From assembly GCF_000373965.1 (NCBI RefSeq), contig NZ_KB892866.1:16980-75464 (forward strand): a stretch of DNA of 58,485 nucleotides. Direction: 5' to 3'. The stretch comes from Uliginosibacterium gangwonense DSM 18521. GTDB lineage: Bacteria > Pseudomonadota > Gammaproteobacteria > Burkholderiales > Rhodocyclaceae. Shown here one piece after another: positions 9,401 through 18,369 of this stretch. The translations under genes were made by a program, and so were the position numbers. The notes under the pieces are model-generated. The model had not been told where the DNA came from. It saw only the letters and a program-made list of their open reading frames with translations, and ran no database searches. Numbering within the stretch: position 1 is the first letter of the stretch; every line of letters starts with the position of its first letter.

Positions 9401-10575
9401 CGCGCGCGCAACGTGAGGCGATAGAGCGCCTGTCAGAAGCCAAGAACGCGGGCGAGTTCATGCTCTACTACCAACCCAAGGTCAATCTGGTCAGCGGCGA
9501 AGTGATTGGGGCCGAAGCCTTGATCCGCTGGCGTCATCCTGAGCGTGGCATTGTGCCCCCCGGTGAATTCCTGCCCTTGCTTGAAGGCACGGACCTGGAG
9601 ATTTCTGTCGGTGAATGGGTGATTGAACATGCCTTGCAACAGATCGAAGCCTGGAAATCCAAAGGGGTGAATCTGTCTGTGAGCGCCAATATCAGCCCGG
9701 AACATCTGCGCCATGAAGGGTTTATTGATTACTTGCGTGAAGCTTTGGCAAGACATACCAATGTTCTACCCGGCGATCTGGAGCTTGAAATCCTGGAGTC
9801 TGCGGCGATTGGTGATATTGAGCAGGCATCGGGCGTGTTGGCTGCCGGGGTGGCAATGGGGGTTCGTTTCTCGCTCGATGATTTTGGTACAGGATATTCT
9901 TCGCTGACCTATTTCCGGCGCCTACCGATCAGCGTGCTGAAGATTGATCAGACTTTCGTGCGTGACATGCTGGAAGATCCTGATGACCTTGGGATTGTGG
10001 ACAGCGTGGTGCGTCTGGCAGAAGCGTTTGATCGCCCAGCCATCGCCGAAGGCGTAGAAACGCCGCAGCACGGTGCCATGCTTGTTTTGCTGGGTTGTCA
10101 ATTGGCCCAGGGCTATGGCATTGCCCGGCCGATGCCCCCCGAGCAGATGGCGGATTGGATGGCGGAATGGGCGCGCAACGGCGCTTGGCGTGCCATGAGT
10201 TCAAGCGCAGCCCGCCATGCGGATGTGACCTTGTTGGTCGCGGTGCATGGTGAGCGGGTTTGGTTTGATGGAGTGGTGGAATGTCTGCGTGAGGGGGGCG
10301 GGGTGAATGTTCCCAGTCTGGTTGCCAGTGCCGGGCGATTTAGGCGCTGGCGGCAGGGTAGCGCCCACCGGCGCTATGGCATGATGCCCGAATTTCTGCA
10401 CATGGGCGTTTGCTATGAAGCGGTGCACACGCTGGCTTCCGAGCTATTGACCCTGGCCGGTACGGCAGACGGCCCGGCCGCCTGTGACCGGCTGATTGAG
10501 CTGATCGGCCTGCAGGAAGAATTCATGGCCAGTGTGGAAAGCTTTACCGCGCAGTTAAGGTTGGGGCAAGCTTGA
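6412..10575 (+). CDS. Membrane sensor with Cache-like, four PAS, GGDEF and EAL domains
   Basis: A 1387-residue protein starting at GTG with GGGAG about 9 bases upstream. In order: TM1 (about 13-31), a periplasmic Cache-like sensor (about 40-280), TM2 (about 285-307), four PAS-type segments (about 320-815), GGDEF (intact motif at 908-912, preceded by the RADD I-site), and EAL (EAL at 1035-1037, with DDFGTGYSS and KIDQTF motifs). Both catalytic domains look competent, so it could make and degrade cyclic-di-GMP. The last 120 residues resemble a CZB-type domain without all zinc ligands. The PilZ gene upstream is its likely partner. Confidence 0.93.
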   Translation: MRQGTADSNATMQWLMLMLAVLVSGCLVAVDLYQNHRRVDEQENVRLMTQGRVVRQNVLRQLESTNHMLRLLQVESGGDAPYLTKLAQGVPGIDALMVLDAKGSIFMANRSSMVGQDMSQSAIVDAMHQGPPQPKLYVALPRPDAKGSRQMQFARILLAPNGEYAGAVVANVNVDYFSTLLESINYAPDMWGAILHSDGRVFLTTPERRPETARQDLAALADYFKDFKPLGRAEEIQSRRNQFGRDTYRMAMLTVDADFFAPNTLLYIGISRQNSAIYAPWMRELKILLAGYGLIVALLVAGFWWYLWRQSHQQRLLARTERQLQSSASLLQLAAKAMGLGQWEFYPQIRKNIWDANMFAIYDVDDPNPSDFHTYWTERVLLEDIERVYQELDEALAGLRPYDVQFRLRRRDGVIRTVRSWGHVFRDADGAVERIVGLDEDITERVLAEERLVQREHDLQSILDNLPSLVGYWDSDLRNRFGNRTYGEWFHVDASVMPGMHLSELLGEENFQRNLPRALAALRGEAQLFNQVIPPDDGQGARHTLVHYIPDVQEGQVNGFYAMVSDVTVAKISEDALRESELRYRTLAQVAPVGIFCLDENADCIYVNGHWLDICGMAAEHAFGRVWLDSIYGKDRLRVESEWQMAMQSNASYTGEFRYLRADGQIVWVLARIAAELLPNGLLKGYVGTLTDITAIKKAEDELRLAANVFSYTQDGIVVTNDQNLIIDVNPAFSKITGYSREEALGRDPRFLGSKRQSKEFYTRMWHNLMTDGYWRGEIWNRRKSGEDYAELISIAVVRGSGGGLKYYVAVFSDITRYKNYEAELSRLAHFDPLTSLPNRRMLTDRLSLAIARARRTGQSLAVCYLDLDGFKPVNDRFGHDAGDRLLLEVSRRLQEALRADDTVARLGGDEFVLLLNGVAQVEECRVALQRILTAVGLSRLEDVPLGISASIGVTLFPEDDVDADTLLRHADQAMYTAKEEGRNRYHMFDPRYDKQARAQREAIERLSEAKNAGEFMLYYQPKVNLVSGEVIGAEALIRWRHPERGIVPPGEFLPLLEGTDLEISVGEWVIEHALQQIEAWKSKGVNLSVSANISPEHLRHEGFIDYLREALARHTNVLPGDLELEILESAAIGDIEQASGVLAAGVAMGVRFSLDDFGTGYSSLTYFRRLPISVLKIDQTFVRDMLEDPDDLGIVDSVVRLAEAFDRPAIAEGVETPQHGAMLVLLGCQLAQGYGIARPMPPEQMADWMAEWARNGAWRAMSSSAARHADVTLLVAVHGERVWFDGVVECLREGGGVNVPSLVASAGRFRRWRQGSAHRRYGMMPEFLHMGVCYEAVHTLASELLTLAGTADGPAACDRLIELIGLQEEFMASVESFTAQLRLGQA

Positions 10576-10768
10576 TTGCGGTATATGCCGGTATAGTTTC
10601 AATCTACTCCCTGTCATACATTCCGGTTTTTGTGCGGTGTTGCACATGGGTTGCGCCATCTCGCGACAGACTGTGAGCAGATTCTGACAAGTACTTTGCA
10701 TACCTTAACGTCTGAAGGCCGCAAAATGCGAGGGATTCTTGGTATTTCTGGAACTGCGCCGTCAAAAA

Positions 10769-11989
10769 ATGAGATTTTTGTCTAAGAAGACGTTCTATGT
10801 GCTGGGCACCATTGTCGTGCTGGGTGCCGCAGTGGTTTTGCGCCTGACCGTGTTTGGTGCTGCCCCGCCGCCCCGGTTGGTGACTGCACAGGTGAGCCGG
10901 GCAGATATTGAAGACAGTGTGCTGGCTACCGGGGCTATCGAGGCGCTCAAGCAGGTGAGTGTGGGCGCCCAGGTCTCAGGGCAGATTACCAGCCTGAAGG
11001 TGCACTTGGGGGACCGGGTCAAGAAAGGTGATTTGATCGCCGAGATCGACTACCTGTCTCAACAGAACTCTCTGCGTACCGCAGAGGCATCGCTGGCCAA
11101 CACCCGTGCCCAGCTTGAATCCAAGAAGGCCAGCTTGCGCCAGGCCGAACTGGCGTTTGCCCGGCAGCGCCAGATGATGGCGCAGGATGCCACCTCGCGT
11201 GAGTCCTATGAGAGCGCCGAAGCGACGCTCAATGTGACCCGTGCCGAGATCAAGGAACTGGAGGCGCAAATCACCCAGTCTGCCATTTCCGTGGATACCG
11301 CCAAGTTGAACCTTGGCTATACCAAGATTCGTGCGCCGATGGATGGTACTGTGGTGGCCATCGTCGCCAAGGAAGGGCAGACGGTGAACGCCAACCAGAG
11401 TACCCCTACCATCATCAAGCTCGCCAAACTCGATACAGTTACCGTCAAGGCCGAGATTTCGGAGGCTGATGTCACGCGCGTGAAACCCGGGTTGAAAGTG
11501 TACTTCACGATTCTGGGTGCCCCCGACAAGCGTTACACCACCACCTTGCGGGAGGTTGAACCTGCGCCGGATTCGATCAGTTCGGATTCCAGTTCTTCGA
11601 GCACTTCAAGTACAAGCAGCAGTTCCAGTAGCTCTTCCAGTTCTGCGATTTACTACAACGGCCTGCTGGATGTGCCGAACCCGGATGGCATCCTGCGGAT
11701 TTCTATGACGACCGAAGTGCATATCGTGCTCGGCGAAGCCAAGAATGTTTTGAGCATTCCATCTACCGCACTGGGGGCACGCGGTGCGGATGGTAGCTAT
11801 GAAGTCCGCGTACAGGATCGTGACGGCAAGGTCAGCCCCCGCAGCGTGAAAATTGGCCTGAACAATAATGTGGTGGCGCAAGTGCTCAATGGCCTCCGAG
11901 AAGATGAGGAAGTGGTGCTGGCCGAAGCCAGCGCCAGTGCCGCGCCCGCATCCCGTCGCATGGGCCCCGGCGGCCCGCCACCGATGTGA
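10769..11989 (+). CDS. macA: MacA-like periplasmic adaptor of tripartite efflux pump
   Basis: A 406-residue membrane-fusion protein of the RND/HlyD type. An N-terminal signal anchor ([17 protein letters not shown]) is followed by a lipoyl half-motif ([15 protein letters not shown]), a coiled-coil hairpin (about 100-190) and the second lipoyl/barrel part ([10 protein letters not shown]). ATG 10769 is chosen because it places the anchor at the very N-terminus; TTG 10739, with AGGG four bases upstream, would add ten residues. A serine/threonine tract (about 11575-11645) is inserted in the beta-barrel region. It links MacB to the outer-membrane component and is the first gene of a three-gene operon. 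Confidence 0.92.
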   Translation: MRFLSKKTFYVLGTIVVLGAAVVLRLTVFGAAPPPRLVTAQVSRADIEDSVLATGAIEALKQVSVGAQVSGQITSLKVHLGDRVKKGDLIAEIDYLSQQNSLRTAEASLANTRAQLESKKASLRQAELAFARQRQMMAQDATSRESYESAEATLNVTRAEIKELEAQITQSAISVDTAKLNLGYTKIRAPMDGTVVAIVAKEGQTVNANQSTPTIIKLAKLDTVTVKAEISEADVTRVKPGLKVYFTILGAPDKRYTTTLREVEPAPDSISSDSSSSSTSSTSSSSSSSSSSAIYYNGLLDVPNPDGILRISMTTEVHIVLGEAKNVLSIPSTALGARGADGSYEVRVQDRDGKVSPRSVKIGLNNNVVAQVLNGLREDEEVVLAEASASAAPASRRMGPGGPPPM

Positions 11990-11990
11990 G

Positions 11991-13967
11991 ATGCGCATGA
12001 CGAACGATTACACCGACCCTATGCTCTGCCTGCAAGGGGTGTGCCGGGATTATCCTGCGGGTGAAGGCAAGCTGCGCGTGCTGGATGGGGTGGATCTGTT
12101 GATCCAGGCGGGTGAGATGGTGGCCATTGTCGGCGCCTCCGGCTCAGGCAAATCCACGCTGATGAATATATTGGGTTGTTTGGATCGGCCCAGTGAAGGG
12201 CGTTATCTTGTGGGGGGGCAGGAAACAGGCAAGCTTGAACCCGACGCCCTGGCCGCCTTGCGCCGCGAATATTTCGGTTTCATCTTCCAGCGCTATCACC
12301 TCCTCGCGGATATGGATGCTCTGGGCAACGTTGAAGTGCCTGCCATCTACGCCGGGGTGAAACGCCAACGTCGGCGTGAGCACGCACTGGGTTTGCTGCA
12401 TCGCCTGGGCCTGCACGACCGTACCCACCACCGCCCAGGCCAGCTTTCGGGCGGGCAGCAGCAGCGGGTGAGTATTGCACGGGCATTGGTCAATGGTGGG
12501 CAGGTGATCCTCGCTGATGAACCCACCGGGGCGCTCGATAGCCACAGTGGGCAGGAGGTGATGCAGGTTCTGAAAGACCTGAATGCCGAGGGGCACACCA
12601 TCATTATCGTGACCCATGATATGCAAGTGGCACGGCATGCCAAACGGATCATCGAGATCAGCGATGGATGCATTATTGGTGATCGGCCCAATGGCGATAA
12701 TCCGCCTGATGCGGCCCGCACAGCAGCAGCCTTGCCCATTGAGCAGGGAACGTCATGGGTGGCAATGCGCGACCGCTTGGTGGAGGCCTTCCGGATGTCC
12801 TTGCGGGCGATGGCTTCGCACCGCCTGCGTACCTTTCTCACCATGTTGGGGATCATCATCGGCATAGCTTCGGTGGTGTCGGTGGTCGCGTTGGGGCAAG
12901 GCACCCGCCAGAGTATCCTCAATGACATCAATTCCATGGGCACCAACACCATTGATGTCTACCCCGGCAGCGGTTTTGGCGACATGCGTTCGCAAGCCAT
13001 ACGCACGCTGGTGGCAAGCGACGCGGATGCGCTTGCATCGCAGACCTGGGTGGATAGTGTGACCCCGGCGGTGTCGACCTCTAAAACCCTGCGGTTTGGC
13101 AACGTGGCTTCTTCCGGCTCGGTCAGCGGCGTAGGCTGGCAATATTTCCGTGTGCGCGGCCTGAGTTTTGCAGAAGGGCAGGGGTTTGACGCCAGCAGCG
13201 AGAAACGGCTGGCGCAGGAAGTGGTGATTGACACCAATACGCGTAAGGCATTATTCGGCACCCGGTCCCAGGTGATTGGCGAAACCATCCTGTTGGGTAA
13301 CGTTCCGGTGCGGGTTGTCGGGGTAACCAAGAAGAAGGACAGCGGGTTTGGCAACAACGACAGTCTGAACGTCTGGGTACCCTACACCACCGCACAGAGT
13401 CGTCTCTTGGGGCAGTATTATCTGAAAAGCATTACCGTGCGGGTGCAGGATAATGTGTCGACCGTGGCGGCGGAGCAGGGGATTACCCATCTGCTATCGC
13501 TGCGACATGGCGGGCGCAAGGATTTTTACCTATTCAATTCCGATAGCATCCGGCAGACGGTGGAAAAGACCACGGCCACGCTGACACTGCTGATTTCTGC
13601 GATAGCCATGATTTCCCTGGTGGTCGGCGGAATCGGGGTGATGAATATCATGCTGGTGTCTGTGACCGAGCGCACGCGTGAGATTGGGGTGCGCATGGCA
13701 GTGGGGGCGCGCCAGTCGGATATCATGCAGCAATTCCTGATTGAAGCGGTGCTGGTCTGCCTGATCGGTGGCCTGCTCGGGATTGGGTTGGCACGGCTGG
13801 CCGGGTGGGTTTTCGCGCAGTTCGTCACCAATTTCAGCATGGTTTTCTCGATGACCTCGTTCATCGCCGCATTTGCCTGCTCTACCCTGATCGGGCTGGC
13901 CTTCGGTTTCATGCCTGCGCGCAATGCGGCAAAACTTGATCCGGTTGACGCCCTGGCGCGTGAATGA
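11991..13967 (+). CDS. macB: MacB-like ABC exporter (ATPase-permease fusion)
   Basis: A 658-residue protein (E. coli MacB 648). The N-terminal ABC domain has Walker [10 protein letters not shown], signature LSGGQQQR and Walker [14 protein letters not shown] first membrane helix near residue 280, a large periplasmic MacB_PCD domain and three C-terminal helices with the FtsX fold ([31 protein letters not shown]) follow. The start is ATG 11991 or 11997, immediately after the macA stop. The stop overlaps the next gene by four bases. MacAB-type pumps export macrolides, lipopeptides or haem-like compounds; the substrate here is unknown. Confidence 0.95.
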   Translation: MRMTNDYTDPMLCLQGVCRDYPAGEGKLRVLDGVDLLIQAGEMVAIVGASGSGKSTLMNILGCLDRPSEGRYLVGGQETGKLEPDALAALRREYFGFIFQRYHLLADMDALGNVEVPAIYAGVKRQRRREHALGLLHRLGLHDRTHHRPGQLSGGQQQRVSIARALVNGGQVILADEPTGALDSHSGQEVMQVLKDLNAEGHTIIIVTHDMQVARHAKRIIEISDGCIIGDRPNGDNPPDAARTAAALPIEQGTSWVAMRDRLVEAFRMSLRAMASHRLRTFLTMLGIIIGIASVVSVVALGQGTRQSILNDINSMGTNTIDVYPGSGFGDMRSQAIRTLVASDADALASQTWVDSVTPAVSTSKTLRFGNVASSGSVSGVGWQYFRVRGLSFAEGQGFDASSEKRLAQEVVIDTNTRKALFGTRSQVIGETILLGNVPVRVVGVTKKKDSGFGNNDSLNVWVPYTTAQSRLLGQYYLKSITVRVQDNVSTVAAEQGITHLLSLRHGGRKDFYLFNSDSIRQTVEKTTATLTLLISAIAMISLVVGGIGVMNIMLVSVTERTREIGVRMAVGARQSDIMQQFLIEAVLVCLIGGLLGIGLARLAGWVFAQFVTNFSMVFSMTSFIAAFACSTLIGLAFGFMPARNAAKLDPVDALARE

Positions 13968-15358
13968 AAGACAACGTCATGATGAAGTATCGTCTCTCCA
14001 CTCTGCTGTGTCTGCTGGCGCTGAGTGCCTGTGCCAGCCTGACGCGCAGTGAATACCATCGGCCAGCAGTCAGTACGCCCGCGCATTGGGCCTACGCGGG
14101 TGCCTCAGCGCAAGAGTCAGCCAACAATTGGTGGCAGGATTTCGGTGTGGCTGATCTGGATGCCTTGGTCGATCAGGTGCTGACCCGTAACAATAATCTG
14201 GTGGTGGCCGGAATCAAGCTGCACCGGGCGCGCCTGGAGGCGGGGCTGGCTGCTGACCAGATGATGCCCACGCTTTCCGCGCAAGTCTTTGCCAGCCACA
14301 GCCGCACCCTGAGTGCGCCTGAACGGACGACCCGCAGCTATGGCAGCACGGTTTCGCTCTCCTGGGAGGCCGATCTGTGGGGGCGTTTGGGTAGCGCCAG
14401 GGATGCAGCCCAGTGGGAGGCGCGCGCCAGCGAGGAGGATCTGCAGAATACCGCCTTGTCTTTGATCGGCACCACGGCGAAGCTGTATTGGCAAAAGGCC
14501 TATCTGAATCAACGTATCGAATTGGCGCGCCAGAGCATCGGCTACACCGAACGGGTGCTTGATCTGGCCCAGAAAAGGTATGCGGCAGGGGCGGTATCGG
14601 CCCTGGATGTGTTCGAGGCGCAGCAAAGCCTTGCCAGCCAGCAGGCCAGCTTGAGCCAGTTGCAGCAGCAGCGGGTTGAGGTGGATTCCTCGCTGGCCCT
14701 CCTGCTTGATGGCCCGCCAGGCCCCAGTTTTGTCGATCCGGCACGGCTGCCTGATCAGGATGTGCCCCAGGTGGATGCCGATCTGCCCGCCAAGCTGTTG
14801 GCGCGTCGTCCCGATCTGCATGCAGCAGAACTACGCTTGCGCAGTACATTGGCGACCGGAGACGCCACCCGGCTTGCCTACTACCCGAGCCTGAGCCTGA
14901 CGGGTTCCTTGGGGACGAGCAGCACGGCGCTACGCGATATCCTGCAAAATCCTGTCGGAACGGCAGCAGCACAGTTGAGTCTGCCCTTTCTGCAATGGAA
15001 CGAGATGCAACTGAAGGTGAAGGTAGCTAAGGATGATTACGATCTGGCTGTCGTTAATTTCCGCCAGACGCTCTATTCCGCCTTTGCCGATGTGGAGAAC
15101 GCCCTATCGGCGCGTGCCCGCTACGCCGAGCAGGCGGTGCTGCTCAAGCAATCTCTTCAGGCCGCCCTGGCCAGCGAGCAGCGCTACGAGATCCGCTATA
15201 AGGCCGGAGCCGTGACTTTGAAGGATTGGCTGGACGCACAGGAAAAGCGGCGCAACGCCGAGGTATCCCTGGCGGAGAATCAGCTCAACCAGTTCAATAA
15301 CCACGTGACCCTGATGTTGGCGCTGGGCGGCAATGCCTCGCATTCCCCACCGCCCTGA
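13964..15358 (+). CDS. Outer-membrane efflux lipoprotein (NodT/OprM family)
   Basis: A 464-residue TolC-like channel protein. The signal sequence ends in a lipobox LSAC, so the mature protein starts with lipidated Cys near residue 23. Two repeated OEP units contain the long alpha-helices ([35 protein letters not shown]). The start overlaps the macB stop (ATGA). It provides the outer-membrane exit of the MacA-MacB pump. A rho-independent terminator closes the operon 25 bp after the stop. Confidence 0.93.
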   Translation: MKDNVMMKYRLSTLLCLLALSACASLTRSEYHRPAVSTPAHWAYAGASAQESANNWWQDFGVADLDALVDQVLTRNNNLVVAGIKLHRARLEAGLAADQMMPTLSAQVFASHSRTLSAPERTTRSYGSTVSLSWEADLWGRLGSARDAAQWEARASEEDLQNTALSLIGTTAKLYWQKAYLNQRIELARQSIGYTERVLDLAQKRYAAGAVSALDVFEAQQSLASQQASLSQLQQQRVEVDSSLALLLDGPPGPSFVDPARLPDQDVPQVDADLPAKLLARRPDLHAAELRLRSTLATGDATRLAYYPSLSLTGSLGTSSTALRDILQNPVGTAAAQLSLPFLQWNEMQLKVKVAKDDYDLAVVNFRQTLYSAFADVENALSARARYAEQAVLLKQSLQAALASEQRYEIRYKAGAVTLKDWLDAQEKRRNAEVSLAENQLNQFNNHVTLMLALGGNASHSPPP

Positions 15359-15381
15359 TCCGCACTCGGCTCCAAACACGG

Positions 15382-15407
15382 GAAGGCCTGCTTTTGCAGG
15401 CCTTTTT
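15382..15407 (+). terminator. Rho-independent terminator of the efflux operon
   Basis: AAGGCCTGC (15383-15391), loop TTTT and GCAGGCCTT (15396-15404) form a perfect stem, followed by a T run. Confidence 0.88.
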
Positions 15408-15961
15408 CATGCGATCAGCCAAGGCTAGATACAAGCCGCAGCCTTGCGCACGGCCTGCTACGGCTTGATGTGCCGGTTCGGCGCAATGATGCTGCGCAAC
15501 AATATGCAAATAACCTATAGATGCAGTTGAAAAGCCCAGGCGTTTAAAATGCCAATAAAATAACACTGGGTAAAGTATAAGGGTAAGTACCTATCCATAA
15601 AGTCAGCCCGAAGCGAAGTTCAAAAGCAGTTTTCTGCGTGTTGAAATCATAGAAACCCTGAAACCATCGATAAGAAAACTAGAGATAGTTAACGCCATAA
15701 AAACTCCGATATCGCATTGATAAAAAGCAACTTCTCCCTGGCCCTCAATGCTAATTTTTGATCGTGCCATCTGCGCTGTTTATTTGTTCCAACAAGAGGA
15801 ACAGGTTTTTCAGACGAAATTTTAGCGATTTGGCATTGTCAGGAAGCAAACCGGGGGTTTTCCTGAAATCAGGGAAACATAGTGAAGTAGCTGAGTGTTT
15901 TGCGTTGTGGATGGCGGGTGGTGGTCGATCCCCCGGGGCAAACAACCAAAGGAGACTTGAG
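15408..15961. other. Long leader/intergenic region before citS
   Basis: About 550 bp without a convincing gene. The sequence is AT-rich compared with its surroundings, as expected for a control region. Near 15857-15876 there is an imperfect inverted repeat, TTTTCCTGA and TCAGGGAAA. A reading frame open into citS from 15758 lacks a ribosome-binding site and a protein-like composition, so it is not called. This is the likely place for binding of CitB and global regulators, but no site could be assigned with confidence. Confidence 0.4.
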
Positions 15962-17314
15962 ATGAGTGAAGTAAGCAGCGCAACGGCGGATACTTCCGTC
16001 GCTGACAAGGGCTTTTGGCCCAATGGCTGGTGGAAGGTGTTGAATTACAAGATTGGCGTGGTGCCGCTTCCCCTGTTCGTACTGACTGCTGTATTGATTT
16101 ACGGCCTGGTGAGTACCAAAGGTGGGTTGAAACCGGATATCACCAGCATGGTGGCGATGTTTGCCTTCTTTGGTTTTGCCTGTGGCGAAATCGGCAAGCG
16201 CATCCCCTATCTGGGCAAGATGGGCGCAGCCGCGATCTGTGCCACGTTTATTCCGTCTGCAATGGTGTATTACAACATCCTGCCCGCAGAATTGACTGAT
16301 GCAACGACCAAGTTCTACAAGTCGACCAATATCCTGTACCTGTACATCTGCTGCATCATCGTCGGCAGCATTATGAGTATGGACCGCAAGACCCTGATCC
16401 AAGGCTTCCTACGGATCTTTGTACCGATGGCCAGCTCGGCCGTGTGTGCGATGTTGGTGGGTACCCTGGTTGGCATGGCGGTGGGCAAGAGCGCGTTCGA
16501 TGCCTTCTTCTTTACTGTGCTGCCCTGTATGGCGGGTGGTGTGGGTGAAGGGGCGATTCCGCTGTCGATCGGCTTCTCCGAAATCCTCAAGCAAGACCAA
16601 GGCGCGATGTTCGGCAAGATCATCCCGATGGTGATGATGGCCAACGTGATCGCCATCTTTACCGCAGGCGCGCTGAATCAATTGGGCAAGAAGCGCCCCG
16701 AGCTGACGGGCGAAGGCAGCCTGTTCAAGGGCGCCGACAATGATATCGGCTCCTTGTCTTCCGAAGGCAGCGGCAAGGTGGATATCACCAGCCTCGGTGG
16801 TGCGGTGCTGATGGCGGTGCTGATGTACCTGATCGGCGTGGTGGGGCAACGTTTGATCAGCCTGCCTGCTCCGGTTGGCATGCTGTTTGTGGCCGTGGCG
16901 GTGAAGCTGTTCCAGGTGTCGTCGCCGGAACTCAACGATGGTATGCGTACGGTCTACAAATTCTTCCAGACCTCGGTGACCTATCCGATCCTGTTTGCCG
17001 TAGGCGTGGCCATTACCCCGTTTGATGAGCTGATTGCCGCGTTCTCCGTCACCAATGTGATCATCATCTTCGCTACGGTGATGACGGCTGTGAGCGTGGG
17101 CTTCTTCGTCTCGAAGAAGATCGGGATGAATCCGGTTGATGCGGCCATCATCTCCTGCACCCAATGTGGTCAGGGTGGCACGGGCGATGTGGCAATCCTG
17201 AGTGCGGCCAACCGCATGATGTTGATGCCGTTTGCCCAAATCGCAACACGTATCGGTGGCGCCATTAACGTCACCCTATCGCTGATGATATTGGCAAAGT
17301 TCTTCCACGCTTGA
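15962..17314 (+). CDS. citS: Citrate/Na+ symporter of the 2-hydroxycarboxylate transporter family
   Basis: A 450-residue inner-membrane transporter (K. pneumoniae CitS 446). ATG 15962 has AAAGGAG upstream. The 2HCT signature GGVGEGAIPLS (first GGxG-type re-entrant loop) and the second loop region with CTQCGQGGTGDVAI are present, with about eleven hydrophobic segments. It brings citrate into the cell with Na+ for anaerobic citrate fermentation. It is the first gene of the cit cluster and is followed by a stem-loop and the FAH gene. A malate or citrate/malate preference cannot be excluded, but the citrate lyase genes downstream favour citrate. Confidence 0.93.
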   Translation: MSEVSSATADTSVADKGFWPNGWWKVLNYKIGVVPLPLFVLTAVLIYGLVSTKGGLKPDITSMVAMFAFFGFACGEIGKRIPYLGKMGAAAICATFIPSAMVYYNILPAELTDATTKFYKSTNILYLYICCIIVGSIMSMDRKTLIQGFLRIFVPMASSAVCAMLVGTLVGMAVGKSAFDAFFFTVLPCMAGGVGEGAIPLSIGFSEILKQDQGAMFGKIIPMVMMANVIAIFTAGALNQLGKKRPELTGEGSLFKGADNDIGSLSSEGSGKVDITSLGGAVLMAVLMYLIGVVGQRLISLPAPVGMLFVAVAVKLFQVSSPELNDGMRTVYKFFQTSVTYPILFAVGVAITPFDELIAAFSVTNVIIIFATVMTAVSVGFFVSKKIGMNPVDAAIISCTQCGQGGTGDVAILSAANRMMLMPFAQIATRIGGAINVTLSLMILAKFFHA

Positions 17315-17325
17315 TTGTGTGATGC

Positions 17326-17357
17326 AGGCGGCTTGCGCCCAAAGGCGCAGGTCGCCT
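17326..17357 (+). other. Intercistronic stem-loop after citS
   Basis: AGGCG/CGCCT and GCGCC/GGCGC form a two-part stem with an internal loop (17326-17357). It has no T run, so it is more likely an mRNA-stabilising or partial-termination hairpin. Confidence 0.5.
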
Positions 17358-17424
17358 TGCTGCAAAAGATTCAAAGATATGTCGGTGGCGTTTTGTTTGC
17401 CGCATGCTTAACGAGAGGTAAAAA

Positions 17425-18276
17425 ATGAAACTGGTGAGTATTTGCACCCAAGAGGGACGTAAGAGTTACGGAATCCTGACTGACGCTGGCATTGTTGACC
17501 TGGGCAAGCGACTGGGGGAACGTTTTCGTGACATGAAGGCGCTGCTGGCTGGAGGCGGTCTGTCGCTGTGTCAGGAGTTTGTGAATGCAGCACCGGACTT
17601 CTCCGAGAGCGATGTGGTGTTTCGGCCACTGATCGAGCAGCCCAACAAGATCTTCTGCGTCGGGATGAACTACGCTGCCAAGCGTGTGGAATTTGCCGAA
17701 ACCAATCCGGCACCCACCTTGTTTGTGCGCTTCCCTGATTCCCAGACCGGCCACGAGTGCCCGGTGATCAAACCTGCGCAAACCAACGAATTTGACTACG
17801 AAGGCGAATTGGCCGTCGTCATTGGCAAGAGCGGTAAAGGCATCCACAAGGAAGACGCCCTTTCGCACGTTGCGGGCTACAGCTGCTATATGGATGGCTC
17901 CGTGCGTGACTGGCAACACACCTGGTTTACCGCAGGCAAGAACTGGAGTGAGACGGGTGCCTTCGGCCCCTGGCTGGTGACGGCTGACGAAATCCCTGAT
18001 CCGCAGGAACTGGCGATCCGCACCTTCCTGAACGGCCAGATGGTGCAGGACGACAACACCGCCAACATGATTCACCCGGTGGCGGCGCTGATCGAATACA
18101 TCAGCACCTTCAGTGCGCTTTCCGCAGGCGATGTGATCATCACCGGTTCGCCCGGCGGTGTGGGCAAAAAGCGCGTTCCCCCGCTGTTCCTGAAGGAAGG
18201 GGATGTCATCGAAGTCGACATCGAACGCATTGGCCGACTGCGCAACTATATTGCCCGCGAAGCGGTGGCGGCGTAA
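17425..18276 (+). CDS. Fumarylacetoacetate hydrolase (FAH)-family protein in the cit operon
   Basis: A 283-residue cytoplasmic enzyme with the FAH C-terminal fold. The metal ligands are Glu126 and Glu128 (DYEGELAVVIGK) and Asp157 (MDGSVRDWQ). The substrate-loop GSPGGVG is near residue 236. Some FAH members (FAHD1, C. glutamicum Cg1458) decarboxylate or tautomerise oxaloacetate, the product of citrate lyase. The gene lies between citS and citC, and no oadGAB genes are in the cluster, so that role is attractive. Against it, the position of the FAHD1 catalytic His appears to be Lys86. Another acylpyruvase or hydratase activity is possible. Confidence 0.75.
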   Translation: MKLVSICTQEGRKSYGILTDAGIVDLGKRLGERFRDMKALLAGGGLSLCQEFVNAAPDFSESDVVFRPLIEQPNKIFCVGMNYAAKRVEFAETNPAPTLFVRFPDSQTGHECPVIKPAQTNEFDYEGELAVVIGKSGKGIHKEDALSHVAGYSCYMDGSVRDWQHTWFTAGKNWSETGAFGPWLVTADEIPDPQELAIRTFLNGQMVQDDNTANMIHPVAALIEYISTFSALSAGDVIITGSPGGVGKKRVPPLFLKEGDVIEVDIERIGRLRNYIAREAVAA

Positions 18277-18295
18277 TCATTGAGCAATTGATGTG

Positions 18296-18335
18296 AGGCC
18301 AAAGCTACATGCCACAAGCAAGAAATCTTTGGCCT
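18296..18335 (+). other. Intercistronic inverted repeat between the FAH gene and citC
   Basis: AGGCCAAAG (18296-18304) and CTTTGGCCT (18327-18335) form a perfect 9-bp stem with a 22-nt loop. No T run follows, so an RNA-processing or stability role is more likely than full termination. Confidence 0.5.
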
Positions 18336-18369
18336 ATGCACATCAGGCAGCCACGAGGAGGGTCTGCCT

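Noticed and set aside
15758-15961. N-terminal extension of citS
   Set aside because: The extended part lacks an SD and any transporter-like sequence, while ATG 15962 has AAAGGAG and gives the family length.
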